This document shows, one piece after another, positions 38,017 to 47,598 of a stretch of 64,000 bases of DNA. Source of the DNA: Micromonospora chaiyaphumensis (GTDB taxonomy: Bacteria > Actinomycetota > Actinomycetes > Mycobacteriales > Micromonosporaceae); assembly GCF_900091435.1 (NCBI RefSeq), contig NZ_FMCS01000004.1:310001-374000 (forward strand), read 5' to 3'. The notes under the pieces are model-generated. The model did not search any database. It saw only the letters and a program-made list of their open reading frames with translations, and was not told the origin of the DNA. A program made the position numbers and the translations under genes. Position 1 is the stretch's first letter; every line of letters begins with the position of its first letter.

Positions 38017-38207
38017 AGGTCTACCTTGTCTCGTCGTCGGTCTGGGGTCGCGCGCCGAGGTGACCAGGCGCGCACGAACGACCAAGCGTACCTGATGCGG
38101 CACGCCTAAGAATGTCGTACAACAGCAGGCAACGATACCCGGCCGCCCGGCGGCAGGTCAAAACGGGGTGTCACCCCGCGTGGCCTGCGCCTTTCCCATG
38201 GCGGAGG

Positions 38208-39581
38208 TCACACGCCGGCCAGCTTACGCGGCCCCGGCCGCAGGTACACCGCCCAGGTCACCAGGAAACAGAGCGCGTACCAGCCGATGAAGGCCAGGTA
38301 GGCGGCGTCGGCGGTGCCGGAGGCCAGGAACGACTGCCGGAACGCCACGTTCACCAGCACGCCGCCCGAGGCGCCCACCGCCCCGGCGATGCCGATGAGC
38401 GCCCCGGAGAGCCGCCGGGCCCGCCGCTCGGCGGCCTCCCGGTCCCCGGTCAGCTCCGCCTCGGCGGCGGCCCGGGCCCGGAAGATCGCCGGGATCATCT
38501 TGTAGGTCGACCCGTTGCCGATCCCGGAGAAGACGAAGAGCGCCAGGAACCCGGCCAGATAGAGCGGGAAGGACCGGTCCCGGGCGGCGTACAGCACCAG
38601 GGCGGCGCCGGCGGCCATGGCCACGAAGTTCGCGAAGGTGACGCGGGCCCCGCCGAGCCGGTCGGCGAGCTGCCCGCCGAACGGCCGGACCAGCGACCCG
38701 ATCAGCGGCCCCAGGAAGGTCAGCCAGGCGGCGTCGACCGGGGTCGGGAACCGGTCGTGGAACTGGAGCTGGAGCACCTGGCCGAAGGCGAAGCCGAAGC
38801 CGATGAACGAGCCGAAGGTGCCGATGTAGAGCAGGGACATCACCCAGGTGTGCGGGTCGCGGGCCGCCGCGCGCAGCGCGCCGGGCTCGTTGCGCGCCCC
38901 CGGGAGGTTGTCCAGCCCGCGCGCCGCGGCGAGCGCCGCCAGCACGATCAGCGGCAGGTAGACCGCCGGCACCAGCCGGGGGTACGCGGCTCCGGCGGTG
39001 GCCAGCACCGCCAGCCCGACGAGCTGCACGGCCGGCACGCCGAGGTTCCCGCCGCCGGCGTTGAGCCCGAGCGCGCGGCCCTTGAGGCGCTCGGGGAAGA
39101 ACAGGTTGATGTTCGCCATGGAGGAGGCGAAGTTGCCGCCCCCGACGCCGGTCAGGCAGGCCAGCACCATGAGCGTGGCGTACGACACGCCGGGCTCGAT
39201 CAGCACCGCCATGGGCACGGCCGGCACCAGCAGCAGCAGCGCGCTCACGATGGTCCAGTTCCGCCCGCCGAACCGGGCCACCGCCAGGGTGTACGGCAGC
39301 CGCAGCACCGCGCCCAGCGCCGCCGGCACGGCCGTGAGCAGGAACTTCCCGGCCGGGTCGATGCCGTACTCGGGGCCCAGGAAGAGCACCATGACCGACC
39401 AGAGGCTCCACACCGAGAAGCCCACGTGCTCGGCGAAGATCGAGACGTACAGGTTGCGGCGGGCGACCGGCGCGCCGGTCGTGGCCCAGAACCGGGGGTC
39501 CTCGGGGCGCCATTCGGTGATCCGTCCCGGGCGTCCGGCCTCGGCCGGGGCCAGGGTGCCGGGGGAAGCGAGCGTGCTCAC
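38208..39581 (-). CDS. narK: NarK-type nitrate/nitrite MFS transporter
   Basis: A 457-residue major facilitator protein with about twelve membrane segments. The nitrate signature of the NNP family is visible as GVGGGNFASSMANINLFFP and again in the second half around FSGIGNGSTYKMIP. It imports nitrate or exchanges it for nitrite. It is on the opposite strand and 1.6 kb from the nitrate reductase operon, with a toxin-antitoxin pair and a methyltransferase between. The ATG is preceded by GAGGAGG. Confidence 0.93.
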   Translation of the reverse strand: MSTLASPGTLAPAEAGRPGRITEWRPEDPRFWATTGAPVARRNLYVSIFAEHVGFSVWSLWSVMVLFLGPEYGIDPAGKFLLTAVPAALGAVLRLPYTLAVARFGGRNWTIVSALLLLVPAVPMAVLIEPGVSYATLMVLACLTGVGGGNFASSMANINLFFPERLKGRALGLNAGGGNLGVPAVQLVGLAVLATAGAAYPRLVPAVYLPLIVLAALAAARGLDNLPGARNEPGALRAAARDPHTWVMSLLYIGTFGSFIGFGFAFGQVLQLQFHDRFPTPVDAAWLTFLGPLIGSLVRPFGGQLADRLGGARVTFANFVAMAAGAALVLYAARDRSFPLYLAGFLALFVFSGIGNGSTYKMIPAIFRARAAAEAELTGDREAAERRARRLSGALIGIAGAVGASGGVLVNVAFRQSFLASGTADAAYLAFIGWYALCFLVTWAVYLRPGPRKLAGV

Positions 39582-39703
39582 GGCGACTCCTCCTCGTCGA
39601 TGACGAGGGGGACGCTAGGAACGGGCGGTTACCCGGCCGTGCCCGCCGCGGGTCGGTGGCGATACGGAGATCGCACGTCCGCCGGCGGGCGACGGTGAGG
39701 CGC

Positions 39704-39997
39704 TCAGATCTCCTGCAGGATGCGCAGCGCCCGGCCGACCCGCTGCATGGTCTCGGTGTCGGCCACGTCGACGCACTCGGTGAACCACTTCTTCATGGGC
39801 GAGGAAAGCCGGTCGGGCATCACCACGTAGGTGCCCATGGGCACGGCCAGGGGCGAGTCGCGCAGCAGCGACTCCTCGACCACCTCGACCACGATCACGA
39901 TGGGCACCGCGGTGGAGTTGTAGACGTCGGAGCTGATGACCAGGCCGAGCCGTTCCCGGGCGCCGGAGATGCGCCAGACCTCTCCCCTACGCAGCAC
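39704..39997 (-). CDS. MazF/PemK-family toxin
   Basis: A 97-residue protein starting RRGEVWRISG, the typical MazF/PemK N-terminus, followed by LGLVISSDVYNS and the RxxTxxVDVADTETMQRVGRAL-type C-terminus. MazF toxins are ribosome-independent mRNA endoribonucleases. It overlaps its upstream partner gene by 11 bp. Whether it is active cannot be told from sequence. Confidence 0.82.
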   Translation of the reverse strand: MLRRGEVWRISGARERLGLVISSDVYNSTAVPIVIVVEVVEESLLRDSPLAVPMGTYVVMPDRLSSPMKKWFTECVDVADTETMQRVGRALRILQEI

Positions 39998-40247
39998 TCG
40001 GGCGCCCGCCGCCGAACAGCGCGTCGTCGACCAGCGCGGCCTCCCGGGCGTCGGCCAGCGCGGCCGACTCCAGGTCCAGGCCGGCGCGGGCGACCGCCTC
40101 GGCGTGCGCGGTGAAGACCTCGCGCAGCGCCTTCTCCCGGGCGGCCTGGTCCATCCAGGCGGAGAGGGAGAGCCCTTCCCGCTTGGCGAACCGGCGCGCC
40201 TCCTCGATCGTCTCGTCGGAGAACGACAGTGTCACCTTGGCGGTCAT
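39987..40247 (-). CDS. Antitoxin of the MazEF-type pair
   Basis: An 86-residue protein with a ribbon-helix-helix-like N-terminus (TAKVTLSFSDETIEEARRFA) that would bind DNA as a dimer. An acidic, Ala-rich C-terminal half should neutralise the toxin. The ATG at 40247 is preferred; six more in-frame codons upstream look spurious. It precedes and overlaps the toxin gene, the usual order, and probably autorepresses the pair. Confidence 0.8.
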   Translation of the reverse strand: MTAKVTLSFSDETIEEARRFAKREGLSLSAWMDQAAREKALREVFTAHAEAVARAGLDLESAALADAREAALVDDALFGGGRPSAA

Positions 40248-40325
40248 GCCGGACAGATTACCCACTGGTATGACCGCCAGTCATCCCCGCTCGCACCCGT
40301 CGCCGAACCGGACAGCCGGGCACGC

Positions 40326-41021
40326 TCAGGGACGGCGGCCCCCGAACACCGCGAACCGCCACTCCTTGAAGAAGCAGTCCACGTCGACCAGACCGGCCTC
40401 GATGAGCCACCGGCACTGGTCGGCCACCGGCGCGGGCCGGTCGTGTCGCATCCGCTCCCGTGCCCCGGCGATCTCCGCGGCGTCCGAACCCAGCTCGGTG
40501 ATCCGGGCCGTCCAGACCTCGTCGTAGCGCCGGTCGAGGGCCGGGGTCGGGCCGGCCACCTGCTCGGCGTTGACGAAGACGCCGCCCGGCGCCAGCGCCT
40601 CGGCCGCCCGCCGGTAGAGGGCCCGCTTGCCGCCGTCGCCCAGGTGGTGGATGGCCAGCGCGGAGACCACCGCGTCGTAGCGGCCGGCGGGCAGCGGGTC
40701 GGCCAGGTCGGCGAGCACGGTGCGGTGCGGCACCCCGCGGGCGGCCAGGTGGCCGGTGGCGACCGCCAGCATGCCGGGCGCGCCGTCGACCAGGGTGAGC
40801 CGCACCCCGGGGACCGCCGCGGCCAGCAGCAGGGAGAGCAGGCCGGTGCCCGCGCCCAGGTCCAGCACCTCGGGGGTACGCCCCGACGCGAGCGCCGCCC
40901 GCAGCGGCGGGGCGGCCACCTCGACGGCCGTGCCGTAGAAGGCGTCGAAGCAGGGCACCAGCCGGCGCCGGGCCGTGTCGTAGCTGCCCGCCACCGCGTC
41001 GAACGCGTCCGCCACACTCAT
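40326..41021 (-). CDS. Class I SAM-dependent methyltransferase
   Basis: A 231-residue methyltransferase with motif I LDLGAGTGLLSLLLA, acidic motif II (LTLVDGAPGML), and the AIHHL segment after motif IV. The N-terminus VADAFDAVAGSYDTARRRLVP is common in ubiquinone/menaquinone-type and small-molecule methyltransferases. The substrate is not identifiable. It is divergent from the nitrate reductase gene and shares the 148-bp region that holds the GlnR-like box. Confidence 0.85.
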   Translation of the reverse strand: MSVADAFDAVAGSYDTARRRLVPCFDAFYGTAVEVAAPPLRAALASGRTPEVLDLGAGTGLLSLLLAAAVPGVRLTLVDGAPGMLAVATGHLAARGVPHRTVLADLADPLPAGRYDAVVSALAIHHLGDGGKRALYRRAAEALAPGGVFVNAEQVAGPTPALDRRYDEVWTARITELGSDAAEIAGARERMRHDRPAPVADQCRWLIEAGLVDVDCFFKEWRFAVFGGRRP

Positions 41022-41107
41022 CGCGCGCCTCCCATTATTCGAGATATCTGTCCCACATTCTAAGCCCTGCCGACCGGCTCGTCACTCCCGTGCGGTGTGA
41101 GGTGCTC

Positions 41108-41145
41108 TTGACAGGACCGAAACAGAAGGGACCCGGACCGGAAAC
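41108..41145 (+). promoter_or_regulatory. GlnR-type nitrogen-control box upstream of nitrate reductase
   Basis: The order TTGAC-N6-GAAAC-N6-GACCC-N6-GAAAC occurs at 41108-41112, 41119-41123, 41130-41134 and 41141-41145. It has the exact spacing of the actinobacterial GlnR consensus gTnAC-N6-GAAAC-N6-GTnAC-N6-GAAAC. Both GAAAC sites are perfect and the TnAC sites are partial. It ends 24 bp before the nitrate reductase ATG. Confidence 0.75.
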
Positions 41146-41169
41146 CGCCCCCCGGCACGCTTTTCCGAC

Positions 41170-43278
41170 ATGACAGACGGTGCACGCCTGGCGACGCAAC
41201 CGGGGTCTCCGCCCCGGGAGGCGGCCACGCACTGCCCGTACTGCGCCCTCCAGTGCGGCATGGTGCTCCGCGAGAACGGAGAGGGCGTCGAGGTGGCGGC
41301 CCGGGACTTCCCCACCAACCGCGGCGGCCTCTGCCAGAAGGGCTGGACCGCCGCCGACCTGCTCGACCACCCGGACCGGCTGACCACCCCGCTGCTCCGC
41401 GACCGGCCCGGCGGTGAGCTGCGCCCGGCGGCCTGGGACGAGGCACTCGACCTGGTCGCCACCGGGCTGCGGGCGATCCAGGAGCGGCACGGGCGGGACG
41501 CCGTCGCGGTCTTCGGCGGCGGCGGGCTCACCAACGAGAAGGCGTACGCGCTCGGCAAGTTCGCCCGCGTGGCGCTGGGCACGCGGCACATCGACTACAA
41601 CGGACGCTGGTGCATGTCCTCGGCCGCGGCGGCCGGGCTGCGCGCCTTCGGTGTCGACCGGGGACTCCCCTTCCCCCTGGCCGACCTGGGCCGGGCCGAC
41701 ACCCTGCTGCTGGTCGGCGCGAACCCCGCCGAGACCATGCCGCCGCTCATGCGCCACCTCGCGGACCAGCGCGAGCGCGGCGGCCGGCTCATCGTGGTCG
41801 ACCCGCGGCTCACGGCCACCGCCCGCCAGGCCGACCTGCACCTGCAACCGCTGCCCGGGACCGACCTGGCCGTGGCCAACGCGCTGCTGCACATCGCGCT
41901 CACCGAGGGCTGGCTCGACCGGGCGTACGTGGCCGACCGGACCACCGGCTTCGACGAGGTCCGGCGGACCGTGGCGGGCTGCTGGCCGGCCGAGGCGGAA
42001 CGGCTCTCCGGGGTGCCGGTGGCCGACCTGGAGGCGACCGCCCGCGCACTGGCCACCGTGGACCGCGCGATCATCCTCACCGCCCGGGGCGCCGAACAGC
42101 ACGCCAAGGGCGTGGACACCGTCACCGCGTTCATCAACCTGGCGCTCGCCCTGGGCCTGCCCGGCCGCCCCGGCTCCGGCTACGGCTGCCTCACCGGGCA
42201 GGGCAACGGGCAGGGCGGCCGGGAGCACGGGCAGAAGGCCGACCAGCTCCCCGGCTACCGGCGGATCGACGACCCGGCGGCCCGCGAACACGTTGCCGGG
42301 GTCTGGGGCGTCGACCCCGCGGCGCTGCCCGGACCGGGCGTACCGGCCTATCAGCTCCTCGACTCGCTCGGCACCGCGCACGGCCCCCGCGCCCTGCTGG
42401 TGTTCGGCTCCAACCCGGTGGTGTCGGCCCCCCGCGCGGCCCGGGTCGAGTCCCGGCTGCGCGACCTGGACCTGCTGGTGGTGGCCGACTTCCTCCGCTC
42501 CGAGACGGCCGACCTGGCCGACGTGGTGCTGCCCGTCGCCCAGTGGGCCGAGGAGGACGGCACGATGACCAACCTGGAGGGTCGGGTGCTGCGCCGCCGC
42601 GCGCTGCGCGAACCACCCGCCGGCGTCCGCACCGACCTGGCCGTCCTGGCCGGGCTGGCGGCCCGCCTCGACGCGCCCGGCGGGTTCCCCACCGACCCGG
42701 CGGCGGTCTTCGCGGAGCTGCGCCGGGCCTCGGCCGGCGGGCCGGCCGACTACGCCGGGGTCAGCTGGGACCGGATCGACGCCGACACGGGCGTCTTCTG
42801 GCCCTGCCCCGACGAGGACGGGCCGGACACCCCGCGCCTCTTCGCCGACCGGTTCCCCACCCCGGACGGCCGGGCCCGGTTCCGCGCGGTGACCCACCGG
42901 CCGGCCGCCGAGCCGGTCTGCGCCGACTACCCGCTGCACTTCACCACCGGCCGGGTGCTCGCCCACTACCAGTCCGGCGCGCAGACCCGGCGGGTCGCCG
43001 CGCTGCGCCGGGCCGCCCCCGGCGGCTTCGTCGAGCTGCACCCCGACCTGGCCGGCCGGCTCGGGGTGGCCGAGGGCGAGGAGGTCCGGGTGGTCTCCCG
43101 CCGGGGCGAGCTGCGCGCCCCGGCCCGGCTCAGCCCGGCGATCCGGCCGGACACCGTCTTCGCACCGTTCCACTGGCCCGGCGCGGCGCGGGCCAACACG
43201 GTCACCAACGACGCCGTCGACCCGGTCTCCGGGATGCCCGAGTTCAAGATCTGCGCCGTCCGGGTGGAGAAGGCATGA
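41170..43278 (+). CDS. Assimilatory nitrate reductase catalytic subunit
   Basis: A 702-residue molybdopterin guanine dinucleotide enzyme of the NasA/NasC type, which reduces nitrate to nitrite in the cytoplasm. The N-terminal [4Fe-4S] cluster ligands are Cys22, Cys25, Cys29 and Cys55. Further marks are DYNGRWCMSSAAA, ARGAEQHAKG, GYGCLTGQGNGQGGREHGQK and FHWPGAARANTVT. The length matches the shorter NasC form without the C-terminal [2Fe-2S] domain; that domain is instead on the next gene's product. Its stop overlaps the next start (ATGA). The GlnR-like box lies directly upstream. Confidence 0.95.
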   Translation: MTDGARLATQPGSPPREAATHCPYCALQCGMVLRENGEGVEVAARDFPTNRGGLCQKGWTAADLLDHPDRLTTPLLRDRPGGELRPAAWDEALDLVATGLRAIQERHGRDAVAVFGGGGLTNEKAYALGKFARVALGTRHIDYNGRWCMSSAAAAGLRAFGVDRGLPFPLADLGRADTLLLVGANPAETMPPLMRHLADQRERGGRLIVVDPRLTATARQADLHLQPLPGTDLAVANALLHIALTEGWLDRAYVADRTTGFDEVRRTVAGCWPAEAERLSGVPVADLEATARALATVDRAIILTARGAEQHAKGVDTVTAFINLALALGLPGRPGSGYGCLTGQGNGQGGREHGQKADQLPGYRRIDDPAAREHVAGVWGVDPAALPGPGVPAYQLLDSLGTAHGPRALLVFGSNPVVSAPRAARVESRLRDLDLLVVADFLRSETADLADVVLPVAQWAEEDGTMTNLEGRVLRRRALREPPAGVRTDLAVLAGLAARLDAPGGFPTDPAAVFAELRRASAGGPADYAGVSWDRIDADTGVFWPCPDEDGPDTPRLFADRFPTPDGRARFRAVTHRPAAEPVCADYPLHFTTGRVLAHYQSGAQTRRVAALRRAAPGGFVELHPDLAGRLGVAEGEEVRVVSRRGELRAPARLSPAIRPDTVFAPFHWPGAARANTVTNDAVDPVSGMPEFKICAVRVEKA

Positions 43279-44753
43279 CCGAGCGCATCGTGATCGTGGG
43301 ATACGGCATGGCGGGCGCCCGCCTCGCCGCCGAGCTGCACGCCCGGGGCGGGGACCGGAAGGTGACCGTGCTCGGGGCGGAGCCGCACCGGGCGTACAAC
43401 CGGATCCTGCTCTCCACCCTGCTCGCCGGGAAGATCGGCGAGCCGGACGTCGAGCTGGTCGAGGTCGCCGGGCAGGGCGCGGACGTCCGCACCGGGACCG
43501 CGGTCACCGCGATCGACCGGGCCGCGCGGGAGGTACGCACCGCCGACGGCGACCGGCACGGCTACGACCACCTGGTCCTGGCCACCGGCAGCCGCGCCCT
43601 CGTGCCACCGCTGCCCGGGCTCGAGCCGCTGCCCGACCGGGTCGTCCCGTTCCGCACCCTGGACGACTGCCGGCGGATCCTCGCCGCCGCCCGGGGCGCC
43701 CGCCGGGCGCTGGTGCTCGGCGGCGGGCTGCTCGGGCTGGAGGCGGCCCGCGGGCTCGCCGCCCGGGGCCTCGACGTGACCGTGGTGCATCCCGTCGGGC
43801 ACCTGATGGAACGGCAGCTCGACGAGCCGGCCGGTGCGGTCCTCGCCGGCACCCTCGGCGGGCTCGGGGTACGCACCCGGCTGGGCGTCACGGCGACCGG
43901 GGTGGCCGCCGACGCCGACGGGATCCGCCTCGACCTCGGCGACGGCGATTCCCTCACAGCCGACCTGCTGGTCCTCTCCTGCGGCGTACGCCCCGACACC
44001 GCCCTGGCGGCCGCCGCCGGGCTGGCCGTGGACCGGGGCGTGGTGGTGGACGACCGGATGCGGACCAGCGACCGGCGGATCTCGGCCATCGGCGACTGCG
44101 CCCAGCACAACGGCACGCTGACCGGGCTGGTCGCCCCGGCGTGGGCGCAGGCCCGGGTGGTGGCCGAGGTGCTGACCGGCGCCGACCCGCTGGTCCGCTA
44201 CCGGCCCCGGCCGGTCGTCACCCGACTCAAGGCGGCCGGGATCGACCTGGCCGCGATGGGCGACGCGGCGGGCGCGCCGGACGGGGGCGGGCCGGTCGAG
44301 GAGCTGACCTTCGCCGACCCGGCCCGGGGCACGTACGCCCGGCTGCGGATCCGCGACGAGCGGCTGACCGGGGCGATCCTGCTCGGCGACAACCCGGCGG
44401 TCGGCACCGTGGTGCAGCTCTTCGACCGGGGCGCGCCGGTGCCGTCGGACCGGCGCTCACTGCTGCTCGGGCGGGCGTTCGGCGCCGCACCGGCCGCCCC
44501 CGCCGCGTCCCCGGCGCTGATGCCGGACGCGGCCACGGTGTGCCAGTGCAACGACGTGAGCAAGGGCGCGCTGGTGGCGTGCTGGCGCGCCGGCGCCCGG
44601 TCCGCCGCGGAGCTGTCCGCGGCCACCCGGGCGGCCACCGGGTGCGGCGGCTGCCGGGACGCGGTGGCCGGCATCGCCGGCTGGCTCGCCGAGGTGGATC
44701 CGGCGGCGGGACACCAGGAACCGAGTACGGACCGTGTGGAGGTGGCGGGATGA
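43275..44753 (+). CDS. Nitrate reductase electron-transfer flavoprotein (NasB-like)
   Basis: A 492-residue FAD/NAD(P)-dependent oxidoreductase with the N-terminal dinucleotide fold IVGYGMAGARLA, a second fold VLGGGLLGLEAARGL, and GDCAQHNGTLTG. A C-terminal BFD-type [2Fe-2S] domain is marked by CQC and CGGC (VCQCNDVSKGAL ... TGCGGCRD). It resembles the NirB N-terminal half and Bacillus NasB, and probably feeds electrons from NAD(P)H to nitrate reductase. ATGA overlaps link it to both neighbours. Confidence 0.88.
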   Translation: MTERIVIVGYGMAGARLAAELHARGGDRKVTVLGAEPHRAYNRILLSTLLAGKIGEPDVELVEVAGQGADVRTGTAVTAIDRAAREVRTADGDRHGYDHLVLATGSRALVPPLPGLEPLPDRVVPFRTLDDCRRILAAARGARRALVLGGGLLGLEAARGLAARGLDVTVVHPVGHLMERQLDEPAGAVLAGTLGGLGVRTRLGVTATGVAADADGIRLDLGDGDSLTADLLVLSCGVRPDTALAAAAGLAVDRGVVVDDRMRTSDRRISAIGDCAQHNGTLTGLVAPAWAQARVVAEVLTGADPLVRYRPRPVVTRLKAAGIDLAAMGDAAGAPDGGGPVEELTFADPARGTYARLRIRDERLTGAILLGDNPAVGTVVQLFDRGAPVPSDRRSLLLGRAFGAAPAAPAASPALMPDAATVCQCNDVSKGALVACWRAGARSAAELSAATRAATGCGGCRDAVAGIAGWLAEVDPAAGHQEPSTDRVEVAG

Positions 44754-47263
44754 GCGGCGGCAGGCTGGTGGTCGTCGGCAACGGCATGGTCGGGCAGCGC
44801 TTCGTCGAGGCGCTGCGGGCCCGGGACCAGGAGCGGCGCTGGCGGGTCACGGTGCTCGGCGAGGAGCGGCGGCCGGCGTACGACCGGGTGCGGCTCTCCG
44901 CCTTCTTCGACGGGGTGAGCGCCGAGGATTTGAACCTGCACAGCCCCGACGACGGGGTGGAGCTGCGGCTGGGCGAGCCGGCGCTGGCCGTCGACCGGGC
45001 GCGGCGGATCGTACGGACCGCGAGCGGCGAGCACCCGTACGACGCGTTGGTGCTGGCCACCGGCTCGTCGGCGTTCGTACCCCCGATCGACGGCACGGAC
45101 CTGCCGGGCGTCTTCGTCTACCGGACGCTGGACGACCTGGCGGCGATCCGGGCACACGCGGCGGGCCGGCGCACCGGTGCGGTGATCGGGGGCGGGCTGC
45201 TCGGCCTGGAGGCGGCGAACGCGCTGCGCCTGCTGGGCCTCGCCACCAGCGTGGTCGAGTTCGCGCCGCGGCTGATGCCCGTGCAGGTGGACGAGGCGGG
45301 CGGGGCGATGCTCCGCCGCTACGTCGAGGAACTGGGCGTCACGACGTACCTCGGGGTGGCCACCAGCGCACTGCGCCCCGGCCCGGACGGGACGGTCGGC
45401 GCGCTGGAGCTCGCCGACGGGCGCACGGTCGGGGCGGACCTGGTCGTGGTGGCCGCCGGCATCCGGCCCCGGGACGAGCTGGCCCGGGCGGCCGGCCTGC
45501 CGCTCGGCCCGCGCGGCGGCGTGCTGGTCGACGCGGGCTGCCGGACGGCGGACGAGCGGATCTGGGCGGTCGGCGAGTGCGCCGCCGTGGAGGGCACCTG
45601 TCACGGCCTGGTCGCCCCCGGCTACGCGACCGCCGAGGTGGTCGCCGACCGGCTGCTCGGCGGGGCGGCCACCTTCCCGGGCGCCGACACCGCCACCAAG
45701 CTCAAGCTGCTCGGGGTGGACGTGGCCTCGTTCGGCGACGCGCACGGCGTCTCCCCGGGCTGCCTCGACGTCACCTTCACCGACCCGGCCACCCGCGCGT
45801 ACGCGAAGCTGGTCCTCTCCGACGACGCGACGACGCTGCTCGGCGGCGTGCTGGTGGGCGACGCGAGCGCGTACCCGACGCTGCGGGCGAGTGTCGGCGG
45901 CCCGCTGCCCGCTCCCCCGCTGGCGCTGCTGGCCCCGGCGGGCGGCGCGGGCGCCGGGGCCGGTGCGCTGCCGGCCGCCGCGCAGGTCTGCTCCTGCAAC
46001 GCGGTGACCCGGGCCGATCTGGACGCGGCGATCGCCGGCGGGGCCACCGACGTGCCGGCGCTCAAGGCGTGCACCCGGGCCGGCACGAGCTGCGGCTCCT
46101 GCGTGCCGATGCTCAAGCAGCTCCTCGACGCGGCCGGGGTGGCGCAGTCCCGGGCGCTCTGCGAGCACTTCGACACCGGCCGGCAGGAGCTGTTCGACAT
46201 CGTCCGGGTCCGGGGCATCCGCACCTTCTCCCAGCTCATCGCCGAGCACGGGCGCGGGCGCGGCTGCGACATCTGCAAGCCGGTGGTCGCCTCGATCCTC
46301 GCCTCGCTGGGCACCGGGCACGTGCTCGACGGCGAGCAGGCGTCCCTTCAGGACACCAACGACCACTTCCTGGCCAACCTGCAACGCGACGGCAGCTACT
46401 CGGTGGTGCCGCGGATCCCGGGCGGTGAGATCACCCCGGAGAAGCTCATCGTGATCGGCGAGGTGGCACGGGACTTCCGGCTCTACACCAAGATCACCGG
46501 CGGCCAGCGGATCGACCTGTTCGGCGCCCGGGTCGAACAGCTCCCGCAGATCTGGCGCCGGCTGGTGGACGCGGGCTTCGAGTCCGGCCACGCGTACGGC
46601 AAGGCGCTCCGCACGGTGAAGTCCTGCGTCGGCGCGACCTGGTGCCGGTACGGGGTGCAGGACTCGGTGGGGCTGGCCGTCGCGCTGGAGCTGCGGTACC
46701 GGGGGCTGCGCGCCCCGCACAAGCTGAAGTCGGCGGTCTCCGGCTGCGCCCGGGAGTGCGCCGAGGCCCGGAGCAAGGACTTCGGCGTCATCGCCACCGA
46801 GACCGGCTGGAACCTCTACGTCGGCGGCAACGGCGGCTTCCGGCCCCGCCACGCCGACCTGTTCGCCACCGACCTGTCGACGGAGGCGCTGATCCAACTG
46901 ATCGACCGGTTCCTGATCTACTACATCCGCACGGCCGACCGGTTGCAGCGCACCGCCGCCTGGATCGAGGCGATGGACGGCGGCCTCGACCACCTCCGGT
47001 CGGTGCTCGTGGACGACTCGCTGGGGCTCTGCGCCGATCTCGACGCGGCCATGGCGCGGCACGTCGCCGGCTACTCCGACGAGTGGCGGGACGTGCTGGA
47101 GGACCCGGAGCGGCTGCGCCGCTTCACGTCCTTCGTCAACGCCCCCGACGTGCCCGACCCGTCCATCACCTTCGCCGTGGAGCGCGGCCAGCCGGTGCCC
47201 ACCCGGGGCGCCGACGGCCGCCGCCAGCCGGTCGCGCTGGGCCTTCCGGGGGTACGGCGATGA
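44750..47263 (+). CDS. nirB: NAD(P)H-dependent assimilatory nitrite reductase, large subunit
   Basis: An 837-residue NirB that reduces nitrite to ammonium. In order it has an FAD fold (VVGNGMVGQRFVEAL), an NAD fold (VIGGGLLGLEAAN), a BFD [2Fe-2S] domain (VCSCNAVTRADLD ... SCGSCVPML), a ferredoxin-like half, and the siroheme/[4Fe-4S] domain. The cluster ligands appear as CVGATWC and CARECAEA. Length is normal for NirB. It overlaps the upstream flavoprotein gene and, by ATGA, nirD. Confidence 0.97.
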   Translation: MSGGRLVVVGNGMVGQRFVEALRARDQERRWRVTVLGEERRPAYDRVRLSAFFDGVSAEDLNLHSPDDGVELRLGEPALAVDRARRIVRTASGEHPYDALVLATGSSAFVPPIDGTDLPGVFVYRTLDDLAAIRAHAAGRRTGAVIGGGLLGLEAANALRLLGLATSVVEFAPRLMPVQVDEAGGAMLRRYVEELGVTTYLGVATSALRPGPDGTVGALELADGRTVGADLVVVAAGIRPRDELARAAGLPLGPRGGVLVDAGCRTADERIWAVGECAAVEGTCHGLVAPGYATAEVVADRLLGGAATFPGADTATKLKLLGVDVASFGDAHGVSPGCLDVTFTDPATRAYAKLVLSDDATTLLGGVLVGDASAYPTLRASVGGPLPAPPLALLAPAGGAGAGAGALPAAAQVCSCNAVTRADLDAAIAGGATDVPALKACTRAGTSCGSCVPMLKQLLDAAGVAQSRALCEHFDTGRQELFDIVRVRGIRTFSQLIAEHGRGRGCDICKPVVASILASLGTGHVLDGEQASLQDTNDHFLANLQRDGSYSVVPRIPGGEITPEKLIVIGEVARDFRLYTKITGGQRIDLFGARVEQLPQIWRRLVDAGFESGHAYGKALRTVKSCVGATWCRYGVQDSVGLAVALELRYRGLRAPHKLKSAVSGCARECAEARSKDFGVIATETGWNLYVGGNGGFRPRHADLFATDLSTEALIQLIDRFLIYYIRTADRLQRTAAWIEAMDGGLDHLRSVLVDDSLGLCADLDAAMARHVAGYSDEWRDVLEDPERLRRFTSFVNAPDVPDPSITFAVERGQPVPTRGADGRRQPVALGLPGVRR

Positions 47264-47598
47264 GGACGCTGGACTGGACGGCCGTCTGCCCGCTGGACCG
47301 GCTGGACCCGGACCGGGGCGTGGCCGCCCTGGTCGATGGTGTGCAGGTGGCGCTCTTCCGCACCGGCGACGAGCTGTACGCGGTCGACAACCTCGACCCG
47401 GTCGGCGGCGCGCAGGTGATGTCCCGGGGCATCGTGGGCAGCCGCGGCGGCCTGCCGACGCTCGCCTCCCCGCTGCACAAGCAGGTCTACGACCTGACCA
47501 CCGGGCGGTGCCTGGACCTCCCGGACGTGGCGTTGCGGCGGCACGACGTGCGCTGCCGGGACGGCCTCGTCGAGGTGCGGTTGCGACAGGAGGAGTGA
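47260..47598 (+). CDS. nirD: Nitrite reductase small subunit
   Basis: A 112-residue Rieske-fold protein. As usual for NirD the Rieske cluster ligands are missing: the CxH site reads as DNLDP and the CxxH site retains only the histidine in SPLHKQVYDL. It therefore has a structural rather than redox role in the NirBD complex. It ends one base into the next gene's start (TGATG). Confidence 0.95.
   Translation: MRTLDWTAVCPLDRLDPDRGVAALVDGVQVALFRTGDELYAVDNLDPVGGAQVMSRGIVGSRGGLPTLASPLHKQVYDLTTGRCLDLPDVALRRHDVRCRDGLVEVRLRQEE

Noticed and set aside
39618-39633. GGAAC-N6-TTACC upstream of narK as a GlnR half box
   Set aside because: Only two partial sites with mismatches and no further sites at the right spacing; too weak to list beside the box at 41108.
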